49,094 bases of DNA, from assembly GCA_947626905.1 (NCBI GenBank), contig CANQUE010000012.1:1-49094 (forward strand), written 5' to 3'. Source of the stretch: an uncultured Oscillospiraceae bacterium. GTDB lineage: Bacteria; Bacillota; Clostridia; Oscillospirales; Oscillospiraceae. The notes below the pieces were generated by a model. That model saw only the letters and a list, made by a program, of their open reading frames with translations, was not told the DNA's origin and ran no database searches. Below, piece by piece: positions 42,162 to 49,094 of this stretch (positions are counted from its first letter, which is position 1; every line of letters begins with the position of its first letter). Position numbers and translations under genes: made by a program.

Positions 42162-42692
42162 TCAAGAAATGTTTCTATATCCATTACCTGCCGTAGCATT
42201 CGTGTTACTCCTGGAACAATACGGATAGTACTTGAATAACCCCCAAAAGAAGCCCATAACCACATATCCCTTAATAGAATATAGAGAATTTCCATTGGTG
42301 GTTGTATCAGAGTAGTTGCCAAGAGCGTTTGCAAGGGCTTTCCACGTGTTCGATCCGACAACTCCACCGGGCGTAAGGCCATTATGTTTTTGGAATACCA
42401 TCACTGCTTCGGCGGTCTTCTCGCCAAATATAGCATCAACGGTAATTGCATTTTCACCAAGACCTCTCATGATCCAATCCCGCGTTTCTTCGCTGTACGC
42501 ACACATTGCACGCTGGATAAATCCGACATATCCATCGGCGTAACCTGTCATCCGCAACGGATATGCAGAAACAGCTTATCTTGCTGCATCAAGGGGCTGG
42601 ATAGAACGAGGGGAATCAGGGGCTGCATATGCTTGCAGGGGCATGCATACACACAAGCAGATAACCAACACTAATGAAAGAATACGTTTCAT
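42162..42692 (-). pseudogene. Secreted peptidoglycan-binding protein interrupted by an in-frame TAA
   Basis: From the ATG at 42692 (GGGAGGGG ahead) a signal peptide is read (MKRILSLVLVICL, likely cut after AYA), then APDSPRSIQPLDAAR and a TAA at 42576-42578. The same frame goes on without shift as AVSAYPLRMTGYADG into a peptidoglycan-binding type 1 domain (VDAIFGEKTAEAVMVFQ, GVVGSNTWKAL). Both halves are otherwise well formed, so a single nonsense change is the simplest reading. A restart at the TTG of 42555-42557 would give a protein without export signal. The C-terminal ~40 residues are unusual and a second frame also stays open there, so a further lesion cannot be excluded. Confidence 0.72.
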
Positions 42693-42767
42693 GATTAGGC
42701 CCCTCCCATAACAACTTATTTTAAAGTCAATTGTTATACTCCGGTGTTTTTGCACCGTTAGATTTTA

Positions 42768-42977
42768 TCAGAGAAGAACAGTTCTATGAAATCTAAGCTC
42801 TTGAATTGGAAACATCTTTTGCGCTTCGTCTTCTGGATAATATGCTGGCATTATAAACGGCAGAGTCTTTCTGATGCAACAAAAAGTGCACATAACAGTA
42901 TTATTACTGCATGAAGTTACATCAGACCATGTTTGTTCCGTATAGTAGTCAATAAATAAATCAGGGTTTTTGGGCAT
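42768..42977 (-). CDS. Candidate 69-aa Cys-rich small protein starting inside agrD
   Basis: Its ATG lies within the last codons of agrD (17-base overlap). Product MPKNPDLFIDYYTEQTWSDV continues with a Cys cluster (CSNNTVMC, FCC). There is no independent ribosome site, so it would rely on coupling to agrD. In an AT-rich region a 69-codon frame is not strong evidence on its own. No family recognised. Confidence 0.35.
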   Translation of the reverse strand: MPKNPDLFIDYYTEQTWSDVTSCSNNTVMCTFCCIRKTLPFIMPAYYPEDEAQKMFPIQELRFHRTVLL

Positions 42978-43122
42978 CTGTTGTCCGACTTGTTTTTGGC
43001 CTCTTTGGCTGATAAAAAAAGATTCCGCAAACAGGCGGCCACTCTTCTTTTTCCTTCTGAATCATACCATTTGCTACTTTCCGCAGGAGGCTGTTGAAAT
43101 CTTTCTTTGCTGCGCTATGCAT
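42961..43122 (-). CDS. agrD: AgrD-type cyclic peptide autoinducer precursor
   Basis: The ATG at 43122 lies 6-7 bases after AGGGAGA and inside the end of agrB (8-base overlap). The 53-aa product has the three AgrD parts: an amphipathic N-terminal helix (HSAAKKDFNSLLRKVANGM), a signal core around Cys32 (VCGIFF) and a C-terminal tail YQPKRPKT with the Pro-x-x-Pro spacing typical of clostridial AgrD. By analogy the autoinducer would be a thiolactone closed between Cys32 and Phe36, a five-residue ring CGIFF, with AgrB cutting before Tyr37. The tail after the ring is longer and more basic (ends DAQKP) than the acidic tails of staphylococci. Confidence 0.88.
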   Translation of the reverse strand: MHSAAKKDFNSLLRKVANGMIQKEKEEWPPVCGIFFYQPKRPKTSRTTDAQKP

Positions 43123-43687
43123 TTTTATCTCTCCCTTCAATGATATATGCAAGACCTAGCATTCCGGAAGCTAGGATAATGCCAAAACAAATTCCGTTTT
43201 CAATTCGGTGTTCGGCGAGAATAGAAGAAACAACTAATATCAGTAGTAAGATAGTTAAATGCAGTCTGGAGTGATATTTACATGAAACGTATTCTACATC
43301 CGACAAGCCCATATTTGAATGGTTGAAAGGGGAAAGAAACCAAACAATCAATGAACTTGGTAAAACCAGAAACACAATCATTAATAATGGATATTCCCTT
43401 TTTGCAATACTTAATAATACTGCTTCTGCAAAAACAGATAAAATAAAACACCCAACAAGAGTTTTTGCATGGAAACCATTCATATATTTTCTCAAATAGT
43501 AAAATGTTCCAAGAAATGAAACTGTTGTCAAGGCGTCTGAAATAATCATCCCAATCACAAAGAGAGGAATCAGGAATAAGTTGTTAACTATACTTTTGCG
43601 AAGATGATATTCAAGTATAGGAATGTCAGCTTTTGAGATAATGTCATGATTAATACAATAAGACATGGCAAGTTTTAACATTTTCAT
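43115..43687 (-). CDS. agrB: AgrB-type autoinducer-processing membrane protease
   Basis: The 190-aa integral membrane protein has about six TM segments and the AgrB catalytic pair His73 and Cys80 in GFHAKTLVGC, with the same seven-residue spacing as staphylococcal AgrB. It cuts the C-terminal tail of AgrD and closes the thiolactone. Two in-frame ATGs (43687, 43681) are possible; AAGGA is better placed for the second. About 120 bases separate it from agrC, and it overlaps agrD. The gene is clearly AT-richer than the sugar locus. Confidence 0.92.
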   Translation of the reverse strand: MKMLKLAMSYCINHDIISKADIPILEYHLRKSIVNNLFLIPLFVIGMIISDALTTVSFLGTFYYLRKYMNGFHAKTLVGCFILSVFAEAVLLSIAKREYPLLMIVFLVLPSSLIVWFLSPFNHSNMGLSDVEYVSCKYHSRLHLTILLLILVVSSILAEHRIENGICFGIILASGMLGLAYIIEGRDKNA

Positions 43688-43810
43688 TTCCTTGTATTAT
43701 CCATTAATTATAGATAATGATACACGATTATGCCGCGATTCGCCTTATTATTTGCACAAACTGCAATTTTCTGAACATGAAACGACATGCTTCTGCCCGG
43801 GAGGAGGTGT

Positions 43811-45112
43811 TTACCGACCAGCGCTGTCAAATAGATGCATTGGCGTTTCAGAAACAAAACTAAACCATCCGTCCTGGTAATTGAAAGCATACTCTGAGCC
43901 CAATCCATCAAGCATGTGTGTCACATTGAGAAGACCGTAGCCGTGCTTGTCCTTGTTTGCTTTTGTGGTCGTTGGTCTGCCGCCGACGAAGGATACCGGA
44001 TCAGAGGTGTTTCTTATGCTTAGTAGGAGTTTTTCCTGAAGGACCAGCGAAACTTTGATCATCCGCTCGCCTTTGAACTGCGCACAGGCCTCAATGGCGT
44101 TGTCCAGAAGGTTTGATAACACGACTACGAGCTTTTCTGTGGGCAGGTCCAATGTGGAGAGATCATTTACCGTGATTTGCATATCGATCCCCGCTTCCTG
44201 GGCGAGCTGGTATTTCTGATTCAGGATCGCGTCGACAACAGGGTGATGGGAGTTGACGGCAAATACTCTGACGGTATGTTGACTTTTCAATTCCTGAATA
44301 TATTGAGCGGCGGTGCCGTATTGCTCTTTTTCCAGCAGTGCGCCGATAGCGTTTAGATGGTGGAGATAATCATGGGAAGCAGCGCGCTGAGCGCGGTAAC
44401 TCTTTTCCAGGCTGAGAAAGCTCTGCATTTGGATGTCGATTTGCTGATCCAACAGCGCGGCGCGCTGTGCTATTTTTTCGCTTTTTTCGATCTGATTGAT
44501 TAAACACATCATTCCGAGGTTTAAGAAAGCGATCGATAAAGTGATACCGATCGCTCTGAAGGACATGTCACTCTCATATCGATAATTGAGGAATAATATG
44601 ACCAGTAGAACATAGCTTATCGCGGGAAAAACAAGAATCATGGCGAGCCACCGTATCTGTAGATGTTTATCAGTGGTCTTTGAAAAAACACGATAAACCA
44701 TCCAGGACAGTAGCATAGAAGACGATTTGCTTACTGTCCCGGCGGAGATATAGGTGTTTTTTCGTTGCAAAAGTGCAGCTGCGTTAATATGAAGAAGCCC
44801 GCTGCAGGAATACATGATGCCGGCGTCCAAAACGGCGAGAAGTACACCGCACATGATGACAGCCATGACGCGTCGTTGCCATAGTCCGTCATAACAGGCC
44901 AGAGAAACGATATAATAAACAACGGGCGTGAGTAACATGGGGGGGATCATACCAATTGGATGCGATGAATATAGGTAGATCACGACCAATGCCAGCAACA
45001 TGATCATATAGGAAAACTTTGTCCAATGTTTTCTTTGCAAAAAGCACTCGCAAAAGAAATAGGCACAGATCAACTCCATCGCGATCCAGCAGAAGCTTAC
45101 AATCTCAGCCAT
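43811..45112 (-). CDS. agrC: AgrC-type sensor histidine kinase
   Basis: The 433-aa product has a six-helix membrane sensor (about 1-205), a coiled linker (209-240), a kinase H-box with His247 in AASHDYLHHL of the SpoOB/AgrC class, and a GHKL ATPase domain with N-box LSNLLDNAIEAC and G-box HGYGLLNV. It would sense the AgrD-derived peptide and phosphorylate AgrA. GGGAG is ahead of the ATG, which overlaps the agrA end by 8 bases. All key residues are present, so it should be active. Confidence 0.92.
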   Translation of the reverse strand: MAEIVSFCWIAMELICAYFFCECFLQRKHWTKFSYMIMLLALVVIYLYSSHPIGMIPPMLLTPVVYYIVSLACYDGLWQRRVMAVIMCGVLLAVLDAGIMYSCSGLLHINAAALLQRKNTYISAGTVSKSSSMLLSWMVYRVFSKTTDKHLQIRWLAMILVFPAISYVLLVILFLNYRYESDMSFRAIGITLSIAFLNLGMMCLINQIEKSEKIAQRAALLDQQIDIQMQSFLSLEKSYRAQRAASHDYLHHLNAIGALLEKEQYGTAAQYIQELKSQHTVRVFAVNSHHPVVDAILNQKYQLAQEAGIDMQITVNDLSTLDLPTEKLVVVLSNLLDNAIEACAQFKGERMIKVSLVLQEKLLLSIRNTSDPVSFVGGRPTTTKANKDKHGYGLLNVTHMLDGLGSEYAFNYQDGWFSFVSETPMHLFDSAGR

Positions 45113-45842
45113 TGATCACTGCTCCCTTCCAGAGGAGGTACCTCGTTTTTTGCTCTGCATATTTGGCGGCGCTAGCTCGAAGGGTCATTCCGTTATCCAG
45201 CTGTGCCTGATGGCACGTATATTTTTGGATGTGCGCCATGTTCACAAGGTAGCTTTTATGGATGCGGAGAAAGCCTTTGCCTGAGAGCTCTGTTTCCATC
45301 TCGCCTATGGAGGAATTGAATGTGTATACGCCGATCTTTTTGCTGTTAGGCAACTGCGTAAAGACCTTTATCTTATGCAACTGCGATTCTATGTAGAGGA
45401 TGTTCTTTACAAATATATTGATGATTTCGCCGTTGATTTGAAATCGAATGGTTTCGCTCTCGGATTGAAAGATGCTGACGGCTTGGCCCAGATACAACGC
45501 CAGCTTCCGGTCTAGGCTGCTTTTCAGCAGGTATCGGAACGCACGCACTTCATAGCCTTCCGGAGCATACTCGACATAGTTTGTCAGGAAGATGATGACA
45601 GCGTCATCCCTGAATGCCCGGAGCCGCCTGGCGATGCCTATGCCGTTATACTGCTTGTCGGCAAAGTCTATATCCAATATGGCGATGTCGGTCTGGGACA
45701 GGATGGCGTCGCCGATCTCCTCCATCCCAGAAAAGGAATGGAGCCTGACCCGTAGATCGTTTTTTGAGAGGATCTCGCTGACTCGCGATCGGAGTTGTTC
45801 TAGGAAGATGGCATCATCGTCGCACAACAGTACCGTGTACAT
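45105..45842 (-). CDS. agrA: AgrA-type LytTR response regulator
   Basis: The ATG at 45842 (MYTVLLCDDD) has AAAGGTG upstream; an extension to 45911 lacks one. The 245-aa product has a receiver domain (acidic pair DDD at 8-10, phospho-Asp near 57 in AILDIDF, Lys in LLKSS near 106) and a LytTR DNA-binding domain from about 135 (ILYIESQLHKIKVFT, FLRIHKSYLVNM). It would bind promoter repeats to control target genes and usually the agr operon itself. It is first in the minus-strand run agrA-agrC-agrB-agrD. Confidence 0.92.
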   Translation of the reverse strand: MYTVLLCDDDAIFLEQLRSRVSEILSKNDLRVRLHSFSGMEEIGDAILSQTDIAILDIDFADKQYNGIGIARRLRAFRDDAVIIFLTNYVEYAPEGYEVRAFRYLLKSSLDRKLALYLGQAVSIFQSESETIRFQINGEIINIFVKNILYIESQLHKIKVFTQLPNSKKIGVYTFNSSIGEMETELSGKGFLRIHKSYLVNMAHIQKYTCHQAQLDNGMTLRASAAKYAEQKTRYLLWKGAVING

Positions 45843-45956
45843 ACCTGTCAACACCTTTGCTTTCTGGAAGGATTGTATCTCTTGGGTTATATTTGGGTTG
45901 TTTTCATACATGGTACATTATATACCTTGCAATTCAATTAAAATTTATAAACACCA

Positions 45957-45989
45957 GTATAATTATACCATATAACGAAGAAAAAACAA
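45957..45989 (-). promoter_or_regulatory. Promoter of the agr operon with overlapping palindrome
   Basis: On the minus strand -35 TTGTTT (45984-45989), a 16-base spacer and -10 TATAAT (45962-45967). The -10 lies inside a perfect 12-bp palindrome GTATAATTATAC (45957-45968), a plausible operator for the divergent XRE regulator. The rest of 45843-46046 is AT-rich, with a second near-palindrome around 45911-45926 (GGTACATTATATACC) but no gene. Confidence 0.6.
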
Positions 45990-46046
45990 CTATATTGCGA
46001 TATGACGTGATAGAATATCCATATATAACATTTTGGAGTCTTTCAT

Positions 46047-46406
46047 ATGCATGACATTGGCGCTCGCCTCAGGGAACTGAGAAGGAGAAAATGCTGGACT
46101 CAAAAACAACTTGCCGTGTATTTGCACAAAAGCACATCTGCAGTAGGTAGTTATGAGCAGAATGTTCAAACACCACCGACTGATGTGCTTATATCCTTAG
46201 CAGAACTCTATCATATCTCTGTTGATGAATTACTGGGACTAGAGAACAATGAAGCATTTACCGTAAAGGACTTAAATGACAATCAAAAGGCTGCCCTTGA
46301 ATTAATCCTCGACGAGTTTCACAACCCAACCACCAAGAACAATGAGCTGACTCCAGCACACATGAACATTTTGAACGCATTGATAAGAGCTTTAATTGAT
46401 AGGTGA
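46047..46406 (+). CDS. XRE-family transcriptional regulator
   Basis: The 119-aa product has an N-terminal XRE helix-turn-helix (about 5-62: LRELRRRKCWTQKQLAVYLHKS ... VGSYEQNVQTPP, in parts) and a helical C-terminal half (65-119) that may dimerise. GGAG stands 8 bases before the ATG. It is divergent from agrA across about 200 bases and is the only regulator of this type here, so control of the agr promoter or of the adjacent conjugative element is likely. Ligand unknown. Confidence 0.88.
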   Translation: MHDIGARLRELRRRKCWTQKQLAVYLHKSTSAVGSYEQNVQTPPTDVLISLAELYHISVDELLGLENNEAFTVKDLNDNQKAALELILDEFHNPTTKNNELTPAHMNILNALIRALIDR

Positions 46407-46438
46407 CCCATATTGATGTCTTGCCAGGAGTAATATGT

Positions 46439-46468
46439 ACCCAGCCGCTCATAGCGGCTGGGTGTTTT
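46439..46468 (+). terminator. Terminator after the XRE regulator
   Basis: An 11-bp stem ACCCAGCCGCT (46439-46449) with 46453-46463 and CAT loop, followed by GTTTTAATAA. Confidence 0.85.
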
Positions 46469-48425
46469 AATAAGCGGGGACGCCGTAGCCGCAGATTTCG
46501 TAGTATCCCACGGTGTACTGCCGCTGCTTACAGGAGTTGGTCATGTTGCCCTCCACGGTGTAGACGACGCCGCCCTCGCACCGTTCCACGATGCCCACAT
46601 GGTCGGCAAGGCCGTCTATTCCGTCGCTGGCCCAATCCAGAAAGATGATGTCGCCGGGGTTCGGGAGGTAGTTCCGGTCGGCCCACTGGCCCCGGTCCTT
46701 GAACCACTGTTCCCCGGTGGGACACCCGGCGAACTTGGGAATGATGCCGGCCTCGATATAGCCGCACTGCTCGGCGCACCAACTGACGAAGCAGGCGCAC
46801 CATTCCACCCGGCTGGGGAAGCCGTACCATGACCAATAGGGCTGGCCGCCCACGTTGCCCACCTGGGACAGCGCCACGGCCACAATATCATCATCGCCTA
46901 TGCCGATGCCGAACAGGACGGTGTTCCAGAGAGTGCGGTACTCATCGGACAGCAGCTCCTCCATCTTCTCCCGCTGGTCCGCGTCAAAATGGAACTGATC
47001 GGCCATTTCCTCCGGCGTCTTATGGGTGACGGTGATATAGAGCGTGACCGTCTCGACGGTGGTCTGGATTTCGATAGGGTTGCCGTTCTCATCCGTGCCG
47101 GAGGTCGTTTCCACATGGGAGGCTGTGGCGGTGTTGTATGAAATGACGTTCATCTCCCAGAAAATATTCTCCAAGATGTCCCGCTTTCGCTCGGTCATGG
47201 AGGCGACCTCCTGGCCGTCCGTGGGGTCGGTGTTGGTCTTGACGGCGTAGACGGCCAGCACCTCCGGCCAAGTGGCGCGGGAGCCGGACATCTCCAGTTC
47301 ATCGTGTGCGACGGTGTTCTGGATGCCGTCGATCTGATCCTGGTAGTCCTGATTGATCTCCCGGATGGCGCTTCGCATGGTGAGGCCGGAGCCGGTATCC
47401 TCCCCGGAGAAGAAAATGCCAAAGACGGAGCCGACGAGCAGACCAATCAGGCAAATCACGACGACAATGAGAAATGCCACGCTGCCTCCTGCGGCCAAAG
47501 TCGTTATCAGAGCCTTGGTTGCGGCGAGAATGGCCCGGATGGAGGAGATCACGGCTTTGGCCGCCGCTTTTGCGGTCACGGCTGCCTTTTGTGCCGCGAC
47601 GCGGGCGGCGTGGGCTGTGACCTGGGCAGTCCTGGCGGCGGCCTGGGCCGATCTCTGCGTTATCTTTGCCGTCTGCTCGGCGGTCTTGATACCGGCTTTA
47701 ACGGAGCGATCCGCAGTCTTGACCGCATACCGCTCCGTCTTGGTTTTCACAGCCCGCCCGGAGGCGGTGACAGTCCGGGTCGCGGCTCTTTCGGTCTGCC
47801 CCGCTGTCCGGGCGGCGGAGCGGCGGGAGATGGGGCGGCCCTGGATGTTGCTGCTCCCCCGGATGGGACTGGCTGAAGGAGCCACCTGTCCGGGGGAGCT
47901 TGCGGGTGCTGGTGCTGATATAGGAGAACCGGGAGGCACCGCCTCGCTGGACGGGGTGGGCTTCGGGATGGTTTGCCCCGGTGCTTTTCCCGCCTGGGTC
48001 TGCCGCCGAAGCTGCTCCACCTGCCGCCTGTGCCGGAAGCTCTCCTGCGCTGCCTCTGGGGACTGCACGGACGGGCTGGAATACTCCGCCTGAACGCTGG
48101 AACGGGTCTTGGGCGCGTTGGCCTCCTGCTGGGCCTCCCGCTGCCGCCGTTCCTGGCGACGTTCTTTCACAGCGGCGACGGCCCTGTGACCGGCGTTGTC
48201 AAGCTGGTGTACGCCCTCATGGGAGGCAACTTCCACGCTGCCCGTGATACGGTCGGAGGCGTATTCCTCCGGGGACGCCTGGGCAGGCTGGGCGGTATCT
48301 GCGGCCCGTTCCTTGGTGCGGATGTAGGCTTGCTTCATCCGCTGGCCTGCCAGCGCGGACCGGTCCAGGGTCTTTATCGACCCTCTGACCACATCCCGCG
48401 TTTTGATGTCGGGCACGGTCCACAC
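46467..48425 (-). CDS. CD1108-family conjugative element protein, CHAP peptidoglycan hydrolase
   Basis: The 652-aa product has a long charged N-terminal part (start MWTVPDIKTRDVVRGSIKTL) and an Ala/Lys/Thr-rich helical stretch (about 215-300, TAKITQRSAQAAARTAQVTA). A TM follows (about 315-340, FLIVVVICLIGLLVGSVFG), then an extracytoplasmic part ending in a CHAP domain (from about 510: VGNVGGQPYWSWYG, catalytic Cys in EWCACFVSWCAEQCG, His in DHVGIVE). It digests peptidoglycan so the mating channel can pass the cell wall. It lies 6 bases after the VirB4 gene. Length and domain order are normal for the family. Confidence 0.92.
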   Translation of the reverse strand: MWTVPDIKTRDVVRGSIKTLDRSALAGQRMKQAYIRTKERAADTAQPAQASPEEYASDRITGSVEVASHEGVHQLDNAGHRAVAAVKERRQERRQREAQQEANAPKTRSSVQAEYSSPSVQSPEAAQESFRHRRQVEQLRRQTQAGKAPGQTIPKPTPSSEAVPPGSPISAPAPASSPGQVAPSASPIRGSSNIQGRPISRRSAARTAGQTERAATRTVTASGRAVKTKTERYAVKTADRSVKAGIKTAEQTAKITQRSAQAAARTAQVTAHAARVAAQKAAVTAKAAAKAVISSIRAILAATKALITTLAAGGSVAFLIVVVICLIGLLVGSVFGIFFSGEDTGSGLTMRSAIREINQDYQDQIDGIQNTVAHDELEMSGSRATWPEVLAVYAVKTNTDPTDGQEVASMTERKRDILENIFWEMNVISYNTATASHVETTSGTDENGNPIEIQTTVETVTLYITVTHKTPEEMADQFHFDADQREKMEELLSDEYRTLWNTVLFGIGIGDDDIVAVALSQVGNVGGQPYWSWYGFPSRVEWCACFVSWCAEQCGYIEAGIIPKFAGCPTGEQWFKDRGQWADRNYLPNPGDIIFLDWASDGIDGLADHVGIVERCEGGVVYTVEGNMTNSCKQRQYTVGYYEICGYGVPAY

Positions 48426-48431
48426 CTCCCA

Positions 48432-49094
48432 TCAGTTGAACGGGTCATAGTCGTCAAAGGCGAAATAGACCTTGCCGGCGTCCTTTTTGGCCGGAGCCAG
48501 CTTCTCACCGCCGAACACGCCCTCGCCGGGTTTCGTGGTCATGAGCTTATAGAGGCGGGTGTCCTTGGGGAAGCGGTTCACAAAGGGCACCAGCGCGCCG
48601 CCGTACTTGATGAGGCCGCACCCGGCCTCGGCGTTGGTCACATAGCTCATCTGCTCATTGGAGATGTTCAGCAGACGGGCCAGCTTTTCGCGGTCGGAGG
48701 CCGCCTGGTTGAGCATGATAACGCACTCGGAGTTGGACAGCATGGTACTGGCCTGCACGGAGTCCAGCAGATATTCCACGTTCTGCGTGATGGCGGTGGG
48801 GTAGGCGTTCCTCTTTCGGAACTGCCGCCACGCGGAGTTGAAAAACGATCCGCTGTACTCGTTCTCAAAGACCTTGTGGAACTCGTCGATATAGACATGG
48901 GTGCGCTTGCCCTTGTGCCAGTTGAGGGTGACGCGGTTGAGGATGGTGTCGGTGATGACCAGCAGACCAGCAGGCTTCAACTGTTCCCCCAGGTCGTGGA
49001 TGTCGAACACCAAAATGCGCTTGTTGAGGTCAACGGTGCTTTCGTGGCCGAACACATCCAGCGAACCGGTGGTGTAAAGCTCCAGGGCCAGGGC
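48432..49094 (-). CDS. VirB4/TrsE-type conjugal transfer ATPase (C-terminal part, cut by window edge)
   Basis: The frame is open to the window edge; only the last ~220 residues are present. Seen are the Walker B-like THVYIDEFHKVFENE, the arginine-finger region NAYPTAITQNVEYLLDS, and SNSECVIMLNQAASDREKL, all typical of VirB4-family proteins of Tn916/Tn1549 elements. It powers assembly of the type IV secretion channel at the membrane. Walker A must lie beyond the edge. The GTG at 49055 is an internal codon, not the start. Confidence 0.9.
   Translation of the reverse strand, partial: ALALELYTTGSLDVFGHESTVDLNKRILVFDIHDLGEQLKPAGLLVITDTILNRVTLNWHKGKRTHVYIDEFHKVFENEYSGSFFNSAWRQFRKRNAYPTAITQNVEYLLDSVQASTMLSNSECVIMLNQAASDREKLARLLNISNEQMSYVTNAEAGCGLIKYGGALVPFVNRFPKDTRLYKLMTTKPGEGVFGGEKLAPAKKDAGKVYFAFDDYDPFN

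Larger units (their letters stand above)
46467..49094 (-). mobile_element. End of an integrative conjugative element (Tn1549 / CTn type), partial
   Basis: A CD1108-family CHAP protein preceded by a VirB4/TrsE ATPase is the conserved transfer core order of Tn1549-like elements. The element continues past the right edge. No integrase, relaxase or att site is seen, and the CD1107, topoisomerase and accessory genes that normally follow on this side are absent. Confidence 0.75.

Noticed and set aside
43708-43911. 67-codon minus-strand frame between agrC and agrB
   Set aside because: Begins inside agrC in another frame with no ribosome site; only the last 26 codons are intergenic.

Overview
The window looks like chromosome of a high-GC, strictly anaerobic, Gram-positive gut Clostridium relative, most likely Oscillospiraceae (Flavonifractor/Lawsonibacter type). 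That placement is inference. It rests on several 4Fe-4S flavoenzymes, lipobox lipoproteins and Shine-Dalgarno sites of GGAGG type, an agr-type peptide signalling system, and a conjugative element of the Tn1549 / C. difficile CTn type. I see no rRNA, tRNA, CRISPR array or insertion sequence, and no gene-free stretch above 300 bases. The largest gaps are 14982-15228, 9492-9730 and 45843-46046, and their contents are described in the features.

Layout. (1) 1-2780, plus strand: the end of a GltD-like FAD/Fe-S oxidoreductase, then hypA and hypB (nickel insertion), closed by a strong terminator. (2) 2885-6675, minus: a three-gene catabolic operon of aconitase X (large and small subunits) and a BaiH/FadH-like Old Yellow Enzyme, with a clear promoter. 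(3) 6870-28864: a large alpha-glucan locus. On the minus strand it has a secreted type I pullulanase, a maltodextrin ABC importer (malE-F-G-K) whose binding protein ends in a SusE-like starch-binding module, a GH53 beta-1,4-galactanase lipoprotein and two small membrane proteins. On the plus strand it has a lipoprotein alpha-amylase, a GH2 beta-galactosidase-like enzyme, a cytoplasmic pullulanase, a GH133 debranching enzyme, a GH13_31 oligo-1,6-glucosidase and a HAD phosphatase. Surface enzymes would cut starch and galactan, MalEFGK would import the oligosaccharides, and the cytoplasmic enzymes would finish them. (4) 28930-34566, minus: a tightly overlapping six-gene ABC operon with two ABC-2 permeases, a normal ATPase, an ATPase that has lost its catalytic motifs, a CARDB-type surface protein and an FtsX-like permease.

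(5) 34724-46406: a region of visibly lower and patchy GC, probably acquired. It starts with an AT-rich two-TM/GAF-like membrane protein preceded by an overlooked 57-codon TTG-start ORF. Then comes an ABC exporter (ATPase plus 730-aa permease) with a lipoprotein, a small secreted protein, a DUF6034-like lipoprotein and a peptidoglycan-binding protein broken by an in-frame TAA. All of these lie downstream of, and in the same direction as, a complete agr-type quorum-sensing cassette (agrA-agrC-agrB-agrD). A divergent XRE regulator faces agrA across an AT-rich promoter region. (6) 46467-49094, minus: the end of an integrative conjugative element, with a CD1108-family CHAP peptidoglycan hydrolase and the C-terminal part of a VirB4/TrsE ATPase running off the right edge.

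The best candidate for an undescribed system is region 5, a quorum-sensing cassette apparently joined to an exporter and secreted-protein module and lying against the end of a conjugative element. The dead-ATPase ABC operon and the aconitase X / flavin reductase operon are the next most interesting.
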